Below are positions 1-7,274 of a DNA stretch of 10,469 bases, piece after piece (position 1 is the first letter of the stretch; each line of letters opens with the position of its first letter). The stretch covers positions 1 to 10,469 of the forward strand of contig CAJQQW010000059.1 of the NCBI GenBank assembly GCA_905480565.1, read 5' to 3'. The notes beneath the pieces were generated by a model. That model worked only from the letters and a program-made list of their open reading frames with translations. It ran no database searches and was not told where the DNA came from. Made by a program: the position numbers and the translations under genes. Source of the DNA: an uncultured Halioglobus sp. GTDB lineage: Bacteria; Pseudomonadota; Gammaproteobacteria; Pseudomonadales; Halieaceae.

Positions 1-711
1 GCCGAGTAGTATGTCCTTGGCGCGGTTAATCTGTGCTGCGAGGTAGTCATTGCCTCCCCGGTCCGGGTGCAATTTCTGGATCAACTTGCGGTGTGCATCG
101 ACGATTTCCGACTCGCCGGCATCATCCTCCAACCCCAGAACGGCGAGCGCTTCCTTGCGGTCCATGGGTTGCGCGGAAGGGTTTTGTCCACCAGGCGGGT
201 TATCAAAGGGCGCCTCGCCTGGAAATTTCTGCTCGAGATAGCTACACAAAAGGCGCGCTGAATCTGCATCTTCCGCCTGACAGTAGCGATAGAATTCTTC
301 TAGCTGCTCGCGGTTCATTTCCGCGAGTCGCCAGTCCTTGAATGCGCCCTGCAGTATCTCCCCCTGCAGCTCTCCGCTATCGTGATCAAGGTGCATGCGC
401 AACAGCGGCGTTTCCACGGTTGAACTTTGACCAGCGCCGAGGGCCCCCTTACCCCTGAGGCCCGCCAGCATGGGGAAAAAACGCATCAGCAGTGGCAGCG
501 CCTGGCGGGCGGTTACGAGCAGGGCGGTGATAGCAGCCCCGACCCAGTGCAGACGCCCGGTCAAGGCAAGGATCGCTGTAGCGAAAAGGGCGACCCCGAG
601 GAAAAGTTTGAAATACTCGCTCCTGCGCTTGTGCGGAGGTAGGGCTTGCACCCGGCGGACCAGCAGGTAGATAACGGCGACTGCCGCCAGTAGCAGTATC
701 AATCGGGGCAC
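1..711 (-). CDS. Membrane-anchored J-domain (DnaJ-like) co-chaperone, 3' end cut by window
   Basis: The minus-strand frame stays open from a GTG at 711-709 to the window edge, giving 237 codons with only the last few residues missing. The N-terminus is strongly hydrophobic (residues about 2-18) and is followed by a basic stretch (VRRVQALPPHKRR). A second hydrophobic stretch at about 33-78 could hold one or two more membrane segments. A soluble linker of about 100 residues precedes a C-terminal J domain from about residue 184, with the diagnostic HPD motif at 215-217. The order of membrane anchor, linker and terminal J domain recalls Tim14/Pam18-like and other membrane J proteins, which stimulate the ATPase of an Hsp70 partner. 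The specific client is unknown. The start is eight bases after the stop of the VWA gene. No ATG is available before the upstream in-frame stop, so GTG is chosen, with GAGA a few bases upstream as a weak ribosome site. Confidence 0.83.
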   Translation of the reverse strand, partial: MPRLILLLAAVAVIYLLVRRVQALPPHKRRSEYFKLFLGVALFATAILALTGRLHWVGAAITALLVTARQALPLLMRFFPMLAGLRGKGALGAGQSSTVETPLLRMHLDHDSGELQGEILQGAFKDWRLAEMNREQLEEFYRYCQAEDADSARLLCSYLEQKFPGEAPFDNPPGGQNPSAQPMDRKEALAVLGLEDDAGESEIVDAHRKLIQKLHPDRGGNDYLAAQINRAKDILLG

Positions 712-719
712 AGCATTTC

Positions 720-1406
720 TCAGTGGTTCAGTTGGCGAAGGAGTAGTTTAGCACTGTCACCCTCAAGCGTTTCAAGTGCAGTGCGACCGCCCCTGGCATA
801 GCTTGCGACCGCACCGAGCAGCCCAGCCAGTATTTCTGCACTGTGTGCGTCGAACCGTCCCCAGGCGCCGCCACTGAGTCGTGCCATGCTTTGCAGGCAC
901 TGTTCGACCGCGGCGTCATGACCTTCCTGAAACAGGAACAGGGGAAGTTTTAACAGTCCACACTGGCCTGCGAGTTCGCACAATGTGTCTGGATTTTCCT
1001 CCAGTGCGTCACCGATAAACGCCAGAGCCTGAACAGGCATGCGGTTATGCTCCCCGAGAGCATGGCGCAGAAGCCTGGCGATCTGCGTATGCCCACCTTC
1101 GCACTGTACCGTGCCCATGAGACGCGCCAGTGCATTGCTATCCGTTAACCAACGGCTGGCCTGAAGCTCTCCGAAACCTCGATAGTAGCAAAGCTGCACG
1201 GCGAGAGAGTTGATTTTGCCACTGGCTCGGAACATCGATTGCTGCAGATGACTGGCGCGGTCCCAGGTGGGCTGCCGCGAGGCGGTAGCGTCGATGGCGA
1301 AAATGAGCCGGGGCTGCCGTTCCACGAATTCAGTGATGTCTCTGCTTTTTTTCAGGAACTGTGCGATGTCTCCTGAGGTCGACCGGCGAGCAGGTGGTTT
1401 AGCCAT
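720..1406 (-). CDS. Small von Willebrand factor A (VWA)-type domain protein
   Basis: This 228-residue protein is soluble, with no signal peptide or membrane segment. A hydrophobic strand leads into DATAS at residues 39-43, which fits the DxSxS (here DxTxS) metal-ion-dependent adhesion site of VWA domains. Other candidate MIDAS residues are Thr107 in GGHTQ and Asp133 in FIGDALEE. The alternation of hydrophobic strands (LIFAID, LAVQLCYY, VQALAFIGDA, LPLFLFQ) with helices fits the Rossmann-like VWA fold across nearly the whole length. VWA proteins usually mediate metal-dependent protein contacts. This one lies between a 62-residue ORF (23-base gap) and a J-domain gene (8-base gap), so co-expression with the J protein is likely. 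The ribosome site before the ATG is weak, which could mean translational coupling. The fold assignment is from motif and strand pattern, and the function is unknown. Confidence 0.72.
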   Translation of the reverse strand: MAKPPARRSTSGDIAQFLKKSRDITEFVERQPRLIFAIDATASRQPTWDRASHLQQSMFRASGKINSLAVQLCYYRGFGELQASRWLTDSNALARLMGTVQCEGGHTQIARLLRHALGEHNRMPVQALAFIGDALEENPDTLCELAGQCGLLKLPLFLFQEGHDAAVEQCLQSMARLSGGAWGRFDAHSAEILAGLLGAVASYARGGRTALETLEGDSAKLLLRQLNH

Positions 1407-1429
1407 ACAGGGGTCAGTTCGCTAGGGTT

Positions 1430-1618
1430 TCAGGCCGTTGAGTGGTCGTCGATTTTGCTGATTTTCTGCAAGTCATTGAGGTCGTGACACCGCTCGCGTA
1501 GTTCTGTAATTATCTCTGACAGCTCGTCCAGGCTCAATTGTTCTGCCGCAGGGGTTTCAGCCAGCTGCCAGAGCTTGCGGCTGGAGAGTTCCTTGGGGTT
1601 GATCCGGGTTATATTCAT
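1430..1618 (-). CDS. Small hypothetical protein, 62 residues, first gene of the VWA/J-domain unit
   Basis: I do not recognise this protein. It begins MNITRINPKELSSRKLWQLAE and then becomes acidic and helix-rich (LSLDELSEIITELRERCHDLNDLQ), which suggests a short helical, possibly coiled-coil, adaptor. It has no signal peptide or membrane segment and one cysteine. The start, INPKEL followed by a Trp, loosely recalls the small INPxxLlxSKWT proteins of family TIGR02450, but the rest does not match, so I do not assign it. Support for its being real comes from three things: GAGAA seven bases before the ATG, a perfect TATAAT 33 bases upstream, and the 23-base gap to the VWA gene in the same orientation. 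Confidence 0.6.
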   Translation of the reverse strand: MNITRINPKELSSRKLWQLAETPAAEQLSLDELSEIITELRERCHDLNDLQKISKIDDHSTA

Positions 1619-1650
1619 GGTCGTTTCTCGAACGTTTTCTCTCTCTCGGG

Positions 1651-1656
1651 ATTATA
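1651..1656 (-). promoter_or_regulatory. Candidate -10 box (TATAAT) for the small ORF/VWA/J-domain unit
   Basis: A perfect sigma70 -10 hexamer on the minus strand lies 33 bases upstream of the 62-residue ORF, inside the 103-base gap between the PhoD gene and that ORF. A start near position 1644 would give a leader of about 26 bases containing the GAGAA ribosome site. No good TTGACA-like -35 is visible at 16-18 bases, so the promoter may need an activator, or the match may be chance. Confidence 0.42.
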
Positions 1657-1721
1657 CTCCAGATGGGAGCAGGATACGCCCCGTTCATGCTAATTCTCTG
1701 TCAGCACCGTTTTCGTGCTAG

Positions 1722-3734
1722 TCAGCTCTCCTTGCTGGCAAAGGGGAAGGGTGCCTCGCCCGCAAACACCGGGCCGTTGAGCTCTGGGGCATCGTCGTCT
1801 GTCCAGGCGAGCAGTTTAAAGCTGGCCGTATAACGAATAGCGGGGGGGGTCTCGAAGTCTCTCGTGCAGTCTTCCAGCGCCTTGTAGACTACCTGAACGG
1901 TTTTAGCATCCATACGCGCCAGCCCGTAGCCGTTGGTGGTGGTGTCCATGTACTGCAGACCTTTGTTGGCTGGGTTTGGACCCAGCCAGCGCGCCAGCGG
2001 GTAAGAGCCGCTGCGGCCGTATGTCATACCGGCCAGAACGCCATGCAACATGGTGATGTGCCAGACCGGATCCAACTTCTCTCCGTCTTCACGGTAAACC
2101 AGGCGAGAGAATTCCCCATGGTCATCGCGGGCGAATTCGACAATATCGCCGAAAACCGGTGACGAGGAGATCCCTCCGATGGTGAAATCAACCGCGACGG
2201 CGGGTGCGTTGGGCTCGCTGGCCGAGCGGTTTATAGTGCCAGCGGCATGCAGATGGTGATCGCCAGAAAATGAAACGATTCCGGTAATCCCCCGCGCCTC
2301 AACCTGATCCATCAGGATCATTTGCTCGTGGGGATATCCTGCCCATCCATCGATGTTGTAAATAATGTCCTCATAATCCAGAAAGGGCAGTGAAGAGGTA
2401 TCCAGTCGCATCGGAATCAGGGGCATGGCGTTGCCCCACAGCTTCCATGTGGCCCTCGATCCGGCTAGCGTGTCCAGCAGCCACTCTCGCTGCTGCCTAC
2501 CCAGCATACTGCCCGGAGCGCGCTCGCGAGCGATATTGGCTGTGTTTCCGTCGCCATAGGGCAGAGTCGCGGGGGGATTACCGCCGTTGTAGGCGGCGCC
2601 TTCATCGGCAATGGCAACCAGCTTTACCGTGTCCATAGGTAGCCCAAGGGACTGGCTGAGCCCCGCAGGGAGGCATGCGGGGCTGCGGTAGCTGCGGCCG
2701 TCGGTCAGCAGGATGTCCACGTGTTTGCCCCAGTTAATCTTTCGATAAATACACAGACTGTCGACCGCAGCCTCATTGCGCTGACTGTCGTCACCCGTGC
2801 TCACGTTTTCTGGTATGAAATCGTGAGCAGGCTGTCCCTTTAGCTGTGAGAGCACTGTGGGTATGTACTCGAACCAGGCCTGATTGGCGTCCTGTTTACG
2901 CCGGGGTTCGAGTAGGGCCTTATCCGCATAGGTTGAGTAGGCCTGAAAGGCGTTGTTGGCAAACTTGTGGTCGTCCCACGTGCAGATAAACGGCCAGTTG
3001 GCGCGCGCATCCTGTAGGTGTGGATCGTCGAGATAGGTGCGGTAAAGGTGGCGGTAATCCGCGAGCGATATGGCATAGCGATTTTCATCCGTGGTAACCC
3101 CGTCGGGGAACGGGGGCAGAGTGCGCGACTGCGGGCTGCCGTCGATGCGAGTGTGCCAGCAGCGTTCGTAGATAAAATCGCCAAGGTGTAATATGAACTG
3201 CAGACGTTGCTCCTCGGGTAGAGCTCGATCGTCCTCCAGCATGCGCGCCCATCCGCCGTAAAAGGCCTGTTCAAAATTTTGGCAGCTGGTGAAGGCAAAG
3301 TTGACCGGAGTGGCGTCATTGGCGTCGGGTGCTGTGCGTGTCCGCCCGATGCGGGAGGCGCTGCCCTCAGCCCCGAGAAAGCGGTAGTAGTAGTGTTTCC
3401 CCGGGGAGAGACCATCTACGTAGGCTCGCACAGTGAAGTCGGTCTCGGGTTTTGCCTGCAGCACCTCCTCCATCAGGGGCGCCTTGGTGAATGTTTTATC
3501 GGTGCTGAGCTGCAGCAACAGGTTTACCGGCGAGCCAGTGTCACCTTGCGGCTGCGCCCTTGTCCACAGCATGATACCGTCCGGTTGTGGGTCGCCGGAG
3601 GCGACCCCCTGGGGAAACGCCAGCCGATCTAGGTTAGCTCCCGCAGTGGAATGGTTCGAAGCCCGTGTGCCCACGGATAAAAAAAACGTGCTGCTGGCGA
3701 GCAGCTTCAGCATGTGTCGGCGGTTCAGTGTCAT
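1722..3734 (-). CDS. phoD: PhoD-family alkaline phosphatase/phosphodiesterase, Tat-exported
   Basis: This 670-residue metallophosphatase probably hydrolyses phosphate mono- or diesters outside the cytoplasm. The N-terminus NRRHMLK followed by a hydrophobic stretch (residues 4-22) is a twin-arginine signal, as usual for PhoD, which is exported folded with its metals. A PhoD N-terminal beta domain follows (about 36-135: FPQGVASGDP, MLWTR, LSPGKHYYYRF). The catalytic domain carries SCQNFE (150-155, Cys151 being the expected iron ligand), HLGDFIYE (183-190), TWDDHKFANN (252-261), TDGRSYR (344-350) and SFSGDHHLHAAG (488-499). These match the PhoD metal-site motifs. In many PhoD proteins the third motif reads DDHEVxNNW; here Lys replaces Glu and the Trp is absent. 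The protein is longer than many family members, with extra sequence around 262-340 and a C-terminal part of about 100 residues. The start is fixed by the RR motif, although the ribosome site is weak. No pho box was recognised. The true substrate (phosphomonoester, diester or teichoic-type polymer) cannot be read from sequence. Confidence 0.9.
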   Translation of the reverse strand: MTLNRRHMLKLLASSTFFLSVGTRASNHSTAGANLDRLAFPQGVASGDPQPDGIMLWTRAQPQGDTGSPVNLLLQLSTDKTFTKAPLMEEVLQAKPETDFTVRAYVDGLSPGKHYYYRFLGAEGSASRIGRTRTAPDANDATPVNFAFTSCQNFEQAFYGGWARMLEDDRALPEEQRLQFILHLGDFIYERCWHTRIDGSPQSRTLPPFPDGVTTDENRYAISLADYRHLYRTYLDDPHLQDARANWPFICTWDDHKFANNAFQAYSTYADKALLEPRRKQDANQAWFEYIPTVLSQLKGQPAHDFIPENVSTGDDSQRNEAAVDSLCIYRKINWGKHVDILLTDGRSYRSPACLPAGLSQSLGLPMDTVKLVAIADEGAAYNGGNPPATLPYGDGNTANIARERAPGSMLGRQQREWLLDTLAGSRATWKLWGNAMPLIPMRLDTSSLPFLDYEDIIYNIDGWAGYPHEQMILMDQVEARGITGIVSFSGDHHLHAAGTINRSASEPNAPAVAVDFTIGGISSSPVFGDIVEFARDDHGEFSRLVYREDGEKLDPVWHITMLHGVLAGMTYGRSGSYPLARWLGPNPANKGLQYMDTTTNGYGLARMDAKTVQVVYKALEDCTRDFETPPAIRYTASFKLLAWTDDDAPELNGPVFAGEAPFPFASKES

Positions 3735-3763
3735 GGCCTATTACAATTATTCGGTGATGGAGG

Positions 3764-3791
3764 CTTACTGTAGCGAATTTATCGCTATACT
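3764..3791 (+). promoter_or_regulatory. Candidate sigma70 promoter of msrA
   Basis: CTTACT (3764-3769), a 16-base spacer and TATACT (3786-3791) form a plausible promoter reading toward msrA. The -10 is five of six to consensus and the -35 three of six. The implied transcription start is at or within a base or two of the msrA ATG at 3800, so this promoter would give a nearly leaderless message. An alternative TACAAT -10 sits at 3742-3747 with no good -35. Confidence 0.35.
3771..3787. promoter_or_regulatory. 17-bp inverted repeat TAGCGA-N5-TCGCTA in the phoD/msrA divergent region
   Basis: The two six-base arms are perfect inverted copies separated by five A/T bases, which suits a dimeric regulator. 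The repeat lies between the candidate -35 and -10 boxes of msrA and overlaps the first bases of the -10, a typical repressor position. It is also 37 bases upstream of the phoD start, so it could affect both genes. No known regulator is assigned. Confidence 0.3.
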
Positions 3792-3799
3792 GGGAACCT

Positions 3800-4453
3800 A
3801 TGAACCTCTTTGATTTACGAAAAAAACACGCTATGCCCACGCCCGATAAGGCCCTGCCCGGCAGGTCCGAGTCGATGCCTGTGCCGGAAGCTCACTTTGT
3901 AAATGGAAATCCGCTGTGCGGCCCCTTTCCTGCCCATCTGGAGCAGGCCATATTCGGCATGGGTTGCTTCTGGGGAGTAGAGCGCAAATTCTGGCAAGTG
4001 GAAGGTGTCTTCACCACGGCCGCCGGCTACGCTGCTGGTTTCACGCCCAACCCGTCCTATCAGGAGGTTTGTGGCGGGCAGACAGGCCACAACGAGGTGA
4101 TATTGGTGGTGTTCGATCCCGCGAAGGTGGGTTATGAGGAGCTGCTGAAACTGTTCTGGGAGGGCCACGACCCCACGCAGGGTATGCGCCAAGGCAACGA
4201 TATGGGCACGCAGTATCGCTCGGGTATTTATACCTCTGACGAAACGCAGATGTCAGCGGCAATGGTATCCAGAGACGCCTATCAGTTGCTGTTGCAAGAG
4301 GCAGGCTTTGGGTCGATTACGACTGAGATTATTCCAGCCGCCGAGTTTTACTATGCGGAAGACTATCATCAGCAGTATCTGGCAAAAAACCCAGGAGGGT
4401 ATTGTGGCCTCGGTGGTACAGGGGTGAGCTGTCCAGCTACTCACGGAGCGTAA
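3800..4453 (+). CDS. msrA: Peptide methionine (S)-S-oxide reductase MsrA
   Basis: MsrA reduces the S epimer of methionine sulfoxide in proteins and as the free amino acid, using thioredoxin as electron donor. It is a cytoplasmic repair enzyme. The 217-residue protein carries the signature GMGCFWGVE with the nucleophile Cys56. It also has GHNEV (95-99), [13 protein letters not shown] and [12 protein letters not shown]. The two resolving cysteines are Cys202 and Cys211 in the C-terminal [11 protein letters not shown], so the full three-cysteine recycling system of the E. coli type is present. Length and N-terminal extension (LFD...[11 protein letters not shown]) match E. coli MsrA (212 residues), which supports the ATG at 3800 over the in-frame ATG at 3833. 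The gene is monocistronic: phoD is divergent and the downstream receptor gene is convergent across a strong terminator. Confidence 0.97.
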   Translation: MNLFDLRKKHAMPTPDKALPGRSESMPVPEAHFVNGNPLCGPFPAHLEQAIFGMGCFWGVERKFWQVEGVFTTAAGYAAGFTPNPSYQEVCGGQTGHNEVILVVFDPAKVGYEELLKLFWEGHDPTQGMRQGNDMGTQYRSGIYTSDETQMSAAMVSRDAYQLLLQEAGFGSITTEIIPAAEFYYAEDYHQQYLAKNPGGYCGLGGTGVSCPATHGA

Positions 4454-4508
4454 AGCATGACAGGTCGGTGAGTGGATGAGAGACGCGGCTGGTTGTCTGT
4501 GGTGAGCT

Positions 4509-4548
4509 AAAAAAAGGCCGGGCTGACATTGTCAGACCGGCCTTTTTC
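4509..4548. terminator. Bidirectional Rho-independent terminator between msrA and the TonB receptor gene
   Basis: Arms GGCCGGGCTGAC (4516-4527) and GTCAGACCGGCC (4531-4542) pair with one internal G/A mismatch around an ATT loop. The stem is flanked by a run of seven A on the left and five T on the right. The A-tract/U-tract symmetry lets it stop transcription from both convergent genes. It begins 56 bases after the msrA stop and ends 12 bases beyond the receptor stop. Confidence 0.92.
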
Positions 4549-4559
4549 ATGTTGTCAGC

Positions 4560-7121
4560 TTACCAGGTATAGGCAGCTTCAATACCGTAAGTGCGCGGCG
4601 TGTTATAAATGGTGCCCGCCGTTTCGGTCACGTCAACCAAAGGTGTGCCTCCCTCTACATAGCGGTCATCAGTGAGATTGTTACCATAGGCGGTTACTCG
4701 CCAGTTCATCTCAGGTGATGTCCAGGTCAAACGAGCGGTGACGTCTTCCTGGTTAACCTTGTAAATGCCCGACTGACAGCTGGACACGTCGAAGCAGTTG
4801 TCAAGGTTCGTGCGATATGACCACGACACCATAGGCACTACGTCGCCATACTCAGTTGCGAAAGTGTACTGCACTGCAAGAAAATAAATACTGTCAGGTA
4901 GTCGGGGCAGATCCTCATCCGAGCGATCAACCGGGCAGCTGTTCACAGTGCTCAGGCCGACCGGTATATTGGTGCAGCCCTCCGGGATCGGCGCGCCATC
5001 TACAGCGGCAAAGATACGTTCGTCCTCATACTTATCGATATCGCTGTCGTTAAATGTGACGTTTGCCGTAATCTGTAAGTTCTCCACCGGAAGCACAACA
5101 GCTTCGAACTCAACGCCTGCAATCCAGGATGATTCTGCATTGATAAGCGCTCCAGCAATGCGACCTGTTTCCGGATTAATCCTCACGGTGGTCAACTGAC
5201 GATCCTCGTAGTCGTTATAGAACAGGGCAGAGTTCAAGCGCAGTTTGTTGTCCCATGCTTCCATTTTAAAGCCGATTTCATAGTTCCAGACTTCCTCCGG
5301 ATCGTAGTTTTCTATCAGGTTGGTGGCAACGCTGGTTGTATCTGTGATGCCGCCTGAGAGATAGCCGTTAGCAATGGTGAAGTACAATGTTCCGGAATCC
5401 ATGAATCCGATGGCGTCAAAATTGCGCTGGATGCTTGCCATAGGGGTGACCTTGGAATCATCGTATTTCTGAGTCTGATTGCCCAGCGGGTCTGGCTGGC
5501 CATCAGGTAACGTAGCGTAGGCAAAACCGTGATCAGGGTTGAAGCTATCCGGGCCGCTGGGGAATTCAAAAAAGGTTTCATTGATTGCAGACACGCTGGC
5601 ATCCCCTGTCGTAGCCAGCGTAGACACGTCGACAGGTCGAAATCTGCGCGTGAGTTTTTTCTCCTCCCAGGTGTATCTCGCACCCAGCGTCAAGCGCCAG
5701 TACTCATTAAAATTCCAGTCTGCCTGGCTGTAGAAAGACAGCGACGAATTCTTGGTCAAAAGCTCTGTCGTGGCGTTCTGGTAGAAAGCCAGGTTCGGAC
5801 TGCCGAGTGACCCAAAAAATGGACCCGATGGAGAGGCAGCTGTGCCTTTATCCGTTTCTTCATGGAACCCGAAGGTGCCCACCACGTAGTCCAGTTTGTC
5901 CTCAAAGGCAGTACCTGCAAACTGGAATTCCTGACTGTAGCTATCAGTATTGCGTTTTTCGGTGCTGTTCCACTTGAAGTTGGTCCTTCCCAGCAGCGCT
6001 ATGCTGATTGCATCGAGTTCATTGACTTCTCCACCCTCAGTATTGCGCGCGGATGAGATGCTTTTAAAGGTGCCGTAGTCACCGACCTCCCAATCTACGG
6101 TGAGTGCCAGCGTGTTGACCTCGGCCTGATACTTGTTGGGTGTCAGATTGGTCATGATCTTGTCTTTTCCAAGACGCTCGTTATCCCGACACCAGTCCTT
6201 GATGGTCTGGCCGGTCGATGGCTCGATAATGAAAGGATCCTGCAGAGCAGCCTGCCAGCCGGCACCTTCAATGCCTTCTACCACTTGACAGTTTTGCCCG
6301 CGAGCTTTCTGGTCGGTTTTGGCATAGTTGTAATTCAGGTCTAGAAGCAGAGTGTCGCTGGCTACCCAGCGCAATTGGGCCTGGCCACCGTAGCGCTCAA
6401 CATTATTGTACTCCTCTCCATCGGTAAAGCCGGGGTAGTTGCCGACGGCCTGTGCGGGCAAGCCATCGGGAATCTCGCTTTTGACATAACCGTCGCGGTT
6501 GGTGCTAAAAACTGAAAAGCGTGACATCAGAGTGTCGCCGATAATGGGAATGTTGATGGTGCCCTTGCCATCCATTTGATTGTAGTTGCCCACCCGGCCT
6601 TCTACGTGCCCGCCAAATTCCTCGTTTGGTTTGTTGGTGGCATAGAGGATGGCGCCGCCGGTGGTGTTTTTGCCAAACAGGGTGCCCTGAGGTCCGCGCA
6701 ATACCTGAATAGATTGAATGTCGACATTGTCCAGTATCGCACCATCCGCGCGGGGGACATACACACCGTCAACGTAGATGCCGACGCCGGAATCGAAGTT
6801 GACGCCCGTATTGCGCGCACCAACGCCACGAATAAACACGTTCCCTGCGCCGGTGGTGCCATTACCGGCATACATATCGACGTTGGGGACGACCCGGGTC
6901 AGGTCAGCAATATTGTTTAATCCCAGTTCCTCGAGAGTTTGATTGCTGAATGCAGATATCGCCACGGGTGTCTCCTGCAGCGACTCCTCACGTTTTCGTG
7001 CGGTGACAACAACTTCTTCCAGGACCGACTGGCCTAGTGCAATGCCGGGGGCAAAACCTGCCGTGCCTGCTGCGATTATGGCCGACAGTTGGAATGCGAT
7101 AGTGGTGTTTTTTATGGACAT
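4560..7121 (-). CDS. TonB-dependent outer-membrane receptor, substrate unknown
   Basis: This 853-residue protein is an energy-coupled outer-membrane transporter. It has a signal peptide (about residues 1-30, ending IALGQ), a TonB-box-like segment LEEVVVTARK (34-43), then the plug domain (about 50-165). Plug motifs include TPVAISAFS, ADLTRVVPNV, FIRGVG, VGIYVDGVYVPR, QVLRGPQGTLFGKNTTGGAI and the adjoining ATNKP. The remaining sequence of about 690 residues is the beta barrel, with typical motifs WNYEIGFK, ALFYNDYEDRQ, GVEFEAV, YGNNLTDDRYVE and the terminal strand YGIEAAYTW. Six cysteines fall in three close pairs (278/311, 716/729, 776/782) in likely extracellular loops, consistent with loop disulfides. 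This subfamily is abundant in marine heterotrophic proteobacteria. No neighbouring hydrolase, siderophore or sterol gene indicates the ligand. The start is supported by GAGAGG six bases upstream of the ATG. Confidence 0.95.
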   Translation of the reverse strand: MSIKNTTIAFQLSAIIAAGTAGFAPGIALGQSVLEEVVVTARKREESLQETPVAISAFSNQTLEELGLNNIADLTRVVPNVDMYAGNGTTGAGNVFIRGVGARNTGVNFDSGVGIYVDGVYVPRADGAILDNVDIQSIQVLRGPQGTLFGKNTTGGAILYATNKPNEEFGGHVEGRVGNYNQMDGKGTINIPIIGDTLMSRFSVFSTNRDGYVKSEIPDGLPAQAVGNYPGFTDGEEYNNVERYGGQAQLRWVASDTLLLDLNYNYAKTDQKARGQNCQVVEGIEGAGWQAALQDPFIIEPSTGQTIKDWCRDNERLGKDKIMTNLTPNKYQAEVNTLALTVDWEVGDYGTFKSISSARNTEGGEVNELDAISIALLGRTNFKWNSTEKRNTDSYSQEFQFAGTAFEDKLDYVVGTFGFHEETDKGTAASPSGPFFGSLGSPNLAFYQNATTELLTKNSSLSFYSQADWNFNEYWRLTLGARYTWEEKKLTRRFRPVDVSTLATTGDASVSAINETFFEFPSGPDSFNPDHGFAYATLPDGQPDPLGNQTQKYDDSKVTPMASIQRNFDAIGFMDSGTLYFTIANGYLSGGITDTTSVATNLIENYDPEEVWNYEIGFKMEAWDNKLRLNSALFYNDYEDRQLTTVRINPETGRIAGALINAESSWIAGVEFEAVVLPVENLQITANVTFNDSDIDKYEDERIFAAVDGAPIPEGCTNIPVGLSTVNSCPVDRSDEDLPRLPDSIYFLAVQYTFATEYGDVVPMVSWSYRTNLDNCFDVSSCQSGIYKVNQEDVTARLTWTSPEMNWRVTAYGNNLTDDRYVEGGTPLVDVTETAGTIYNTPRTYGIEAAYTW

Positions 7122-7127
7122 TTTGTA

Positions 7128-7133
7128 CCTCTC
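7128..7133 (-). promoter_or_regulatory. Shine-Dalgarno site GAGAGG of the TonB receptor gene
   Basis: GAGAGG on the minus strand with six bases to the ATG at 7121-7119 is the strongest ribosome binding site in the window and fixes the receptor start. It is consistent with high expression of an outer-membrane protein. Confidence 0.75.
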
Positions 7134-7195
7134 AAGACTCAGCGTGATTGGACCAGGGGTGTCCTGCTCGCTGCAATCACCGTGTAGAGCTCATT

Positions 7196-7228
7196 ATTCT
7201 ATTTTGAGCGTGCTCCGACATCGGATCA
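7196..7228 (-). promoter_or_regulatory. Candidate receptor promoter (-10 TAGAAT) with adjacent 18-bp near-palindrome
   Basis: TAGAAT at 7201-7196 (minus) is five of six to the -10 consensus and 75 bases upstream of the receptor ATG. No convincing -35 lies 17 bases upstream. Instead an imperfect palindrome occupies 7211-7228: arms TGcTCCGA and TCGGAtCA around a two-base centre, eight of nine positions pairing outside or including one mismatch. A palindrome in place of a -35 box is compatible with an activator- or repressor-controlled promoter. This is suggestive only. Confidence 0.28.
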
Positions 7229-7274
7229 TCACTTAAGGAAAAACTAGCACCATGCGCTATCGAAAGCTATACCC

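Noticed and set aside
1703..1719. AGCAC/GTGCT hairpin just after the phoD stop as a terminator
   Set aside because: Only five base pairs and no T-tract follow on the minus strand.
2840..3415. Long 191-residue open frame on the minus strand inside phoD
   Set aside because: It is in another frame of a well-supported gene, has low-complexity Ser/Pro/Thr/Arg-rich composition and no recognisable motif.
3815..4192. 125-residue frame antisense to msrA
   Set aside because: It is a shadow of msrA with no family motif or ribosome site.
6576..6920. 114-residue frame antisense to the TonB receptor plug region
   Set aside because: It is an antisense shadow of conserved plug codons with no independent start signals.
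7249..7263. TAGCAC-CAT-GCGCTA imperfect dyad upstream of the receptor gene
   Set aside because: Short, with a mismatch, far from the candidate -10 and not distinguishable from chance.
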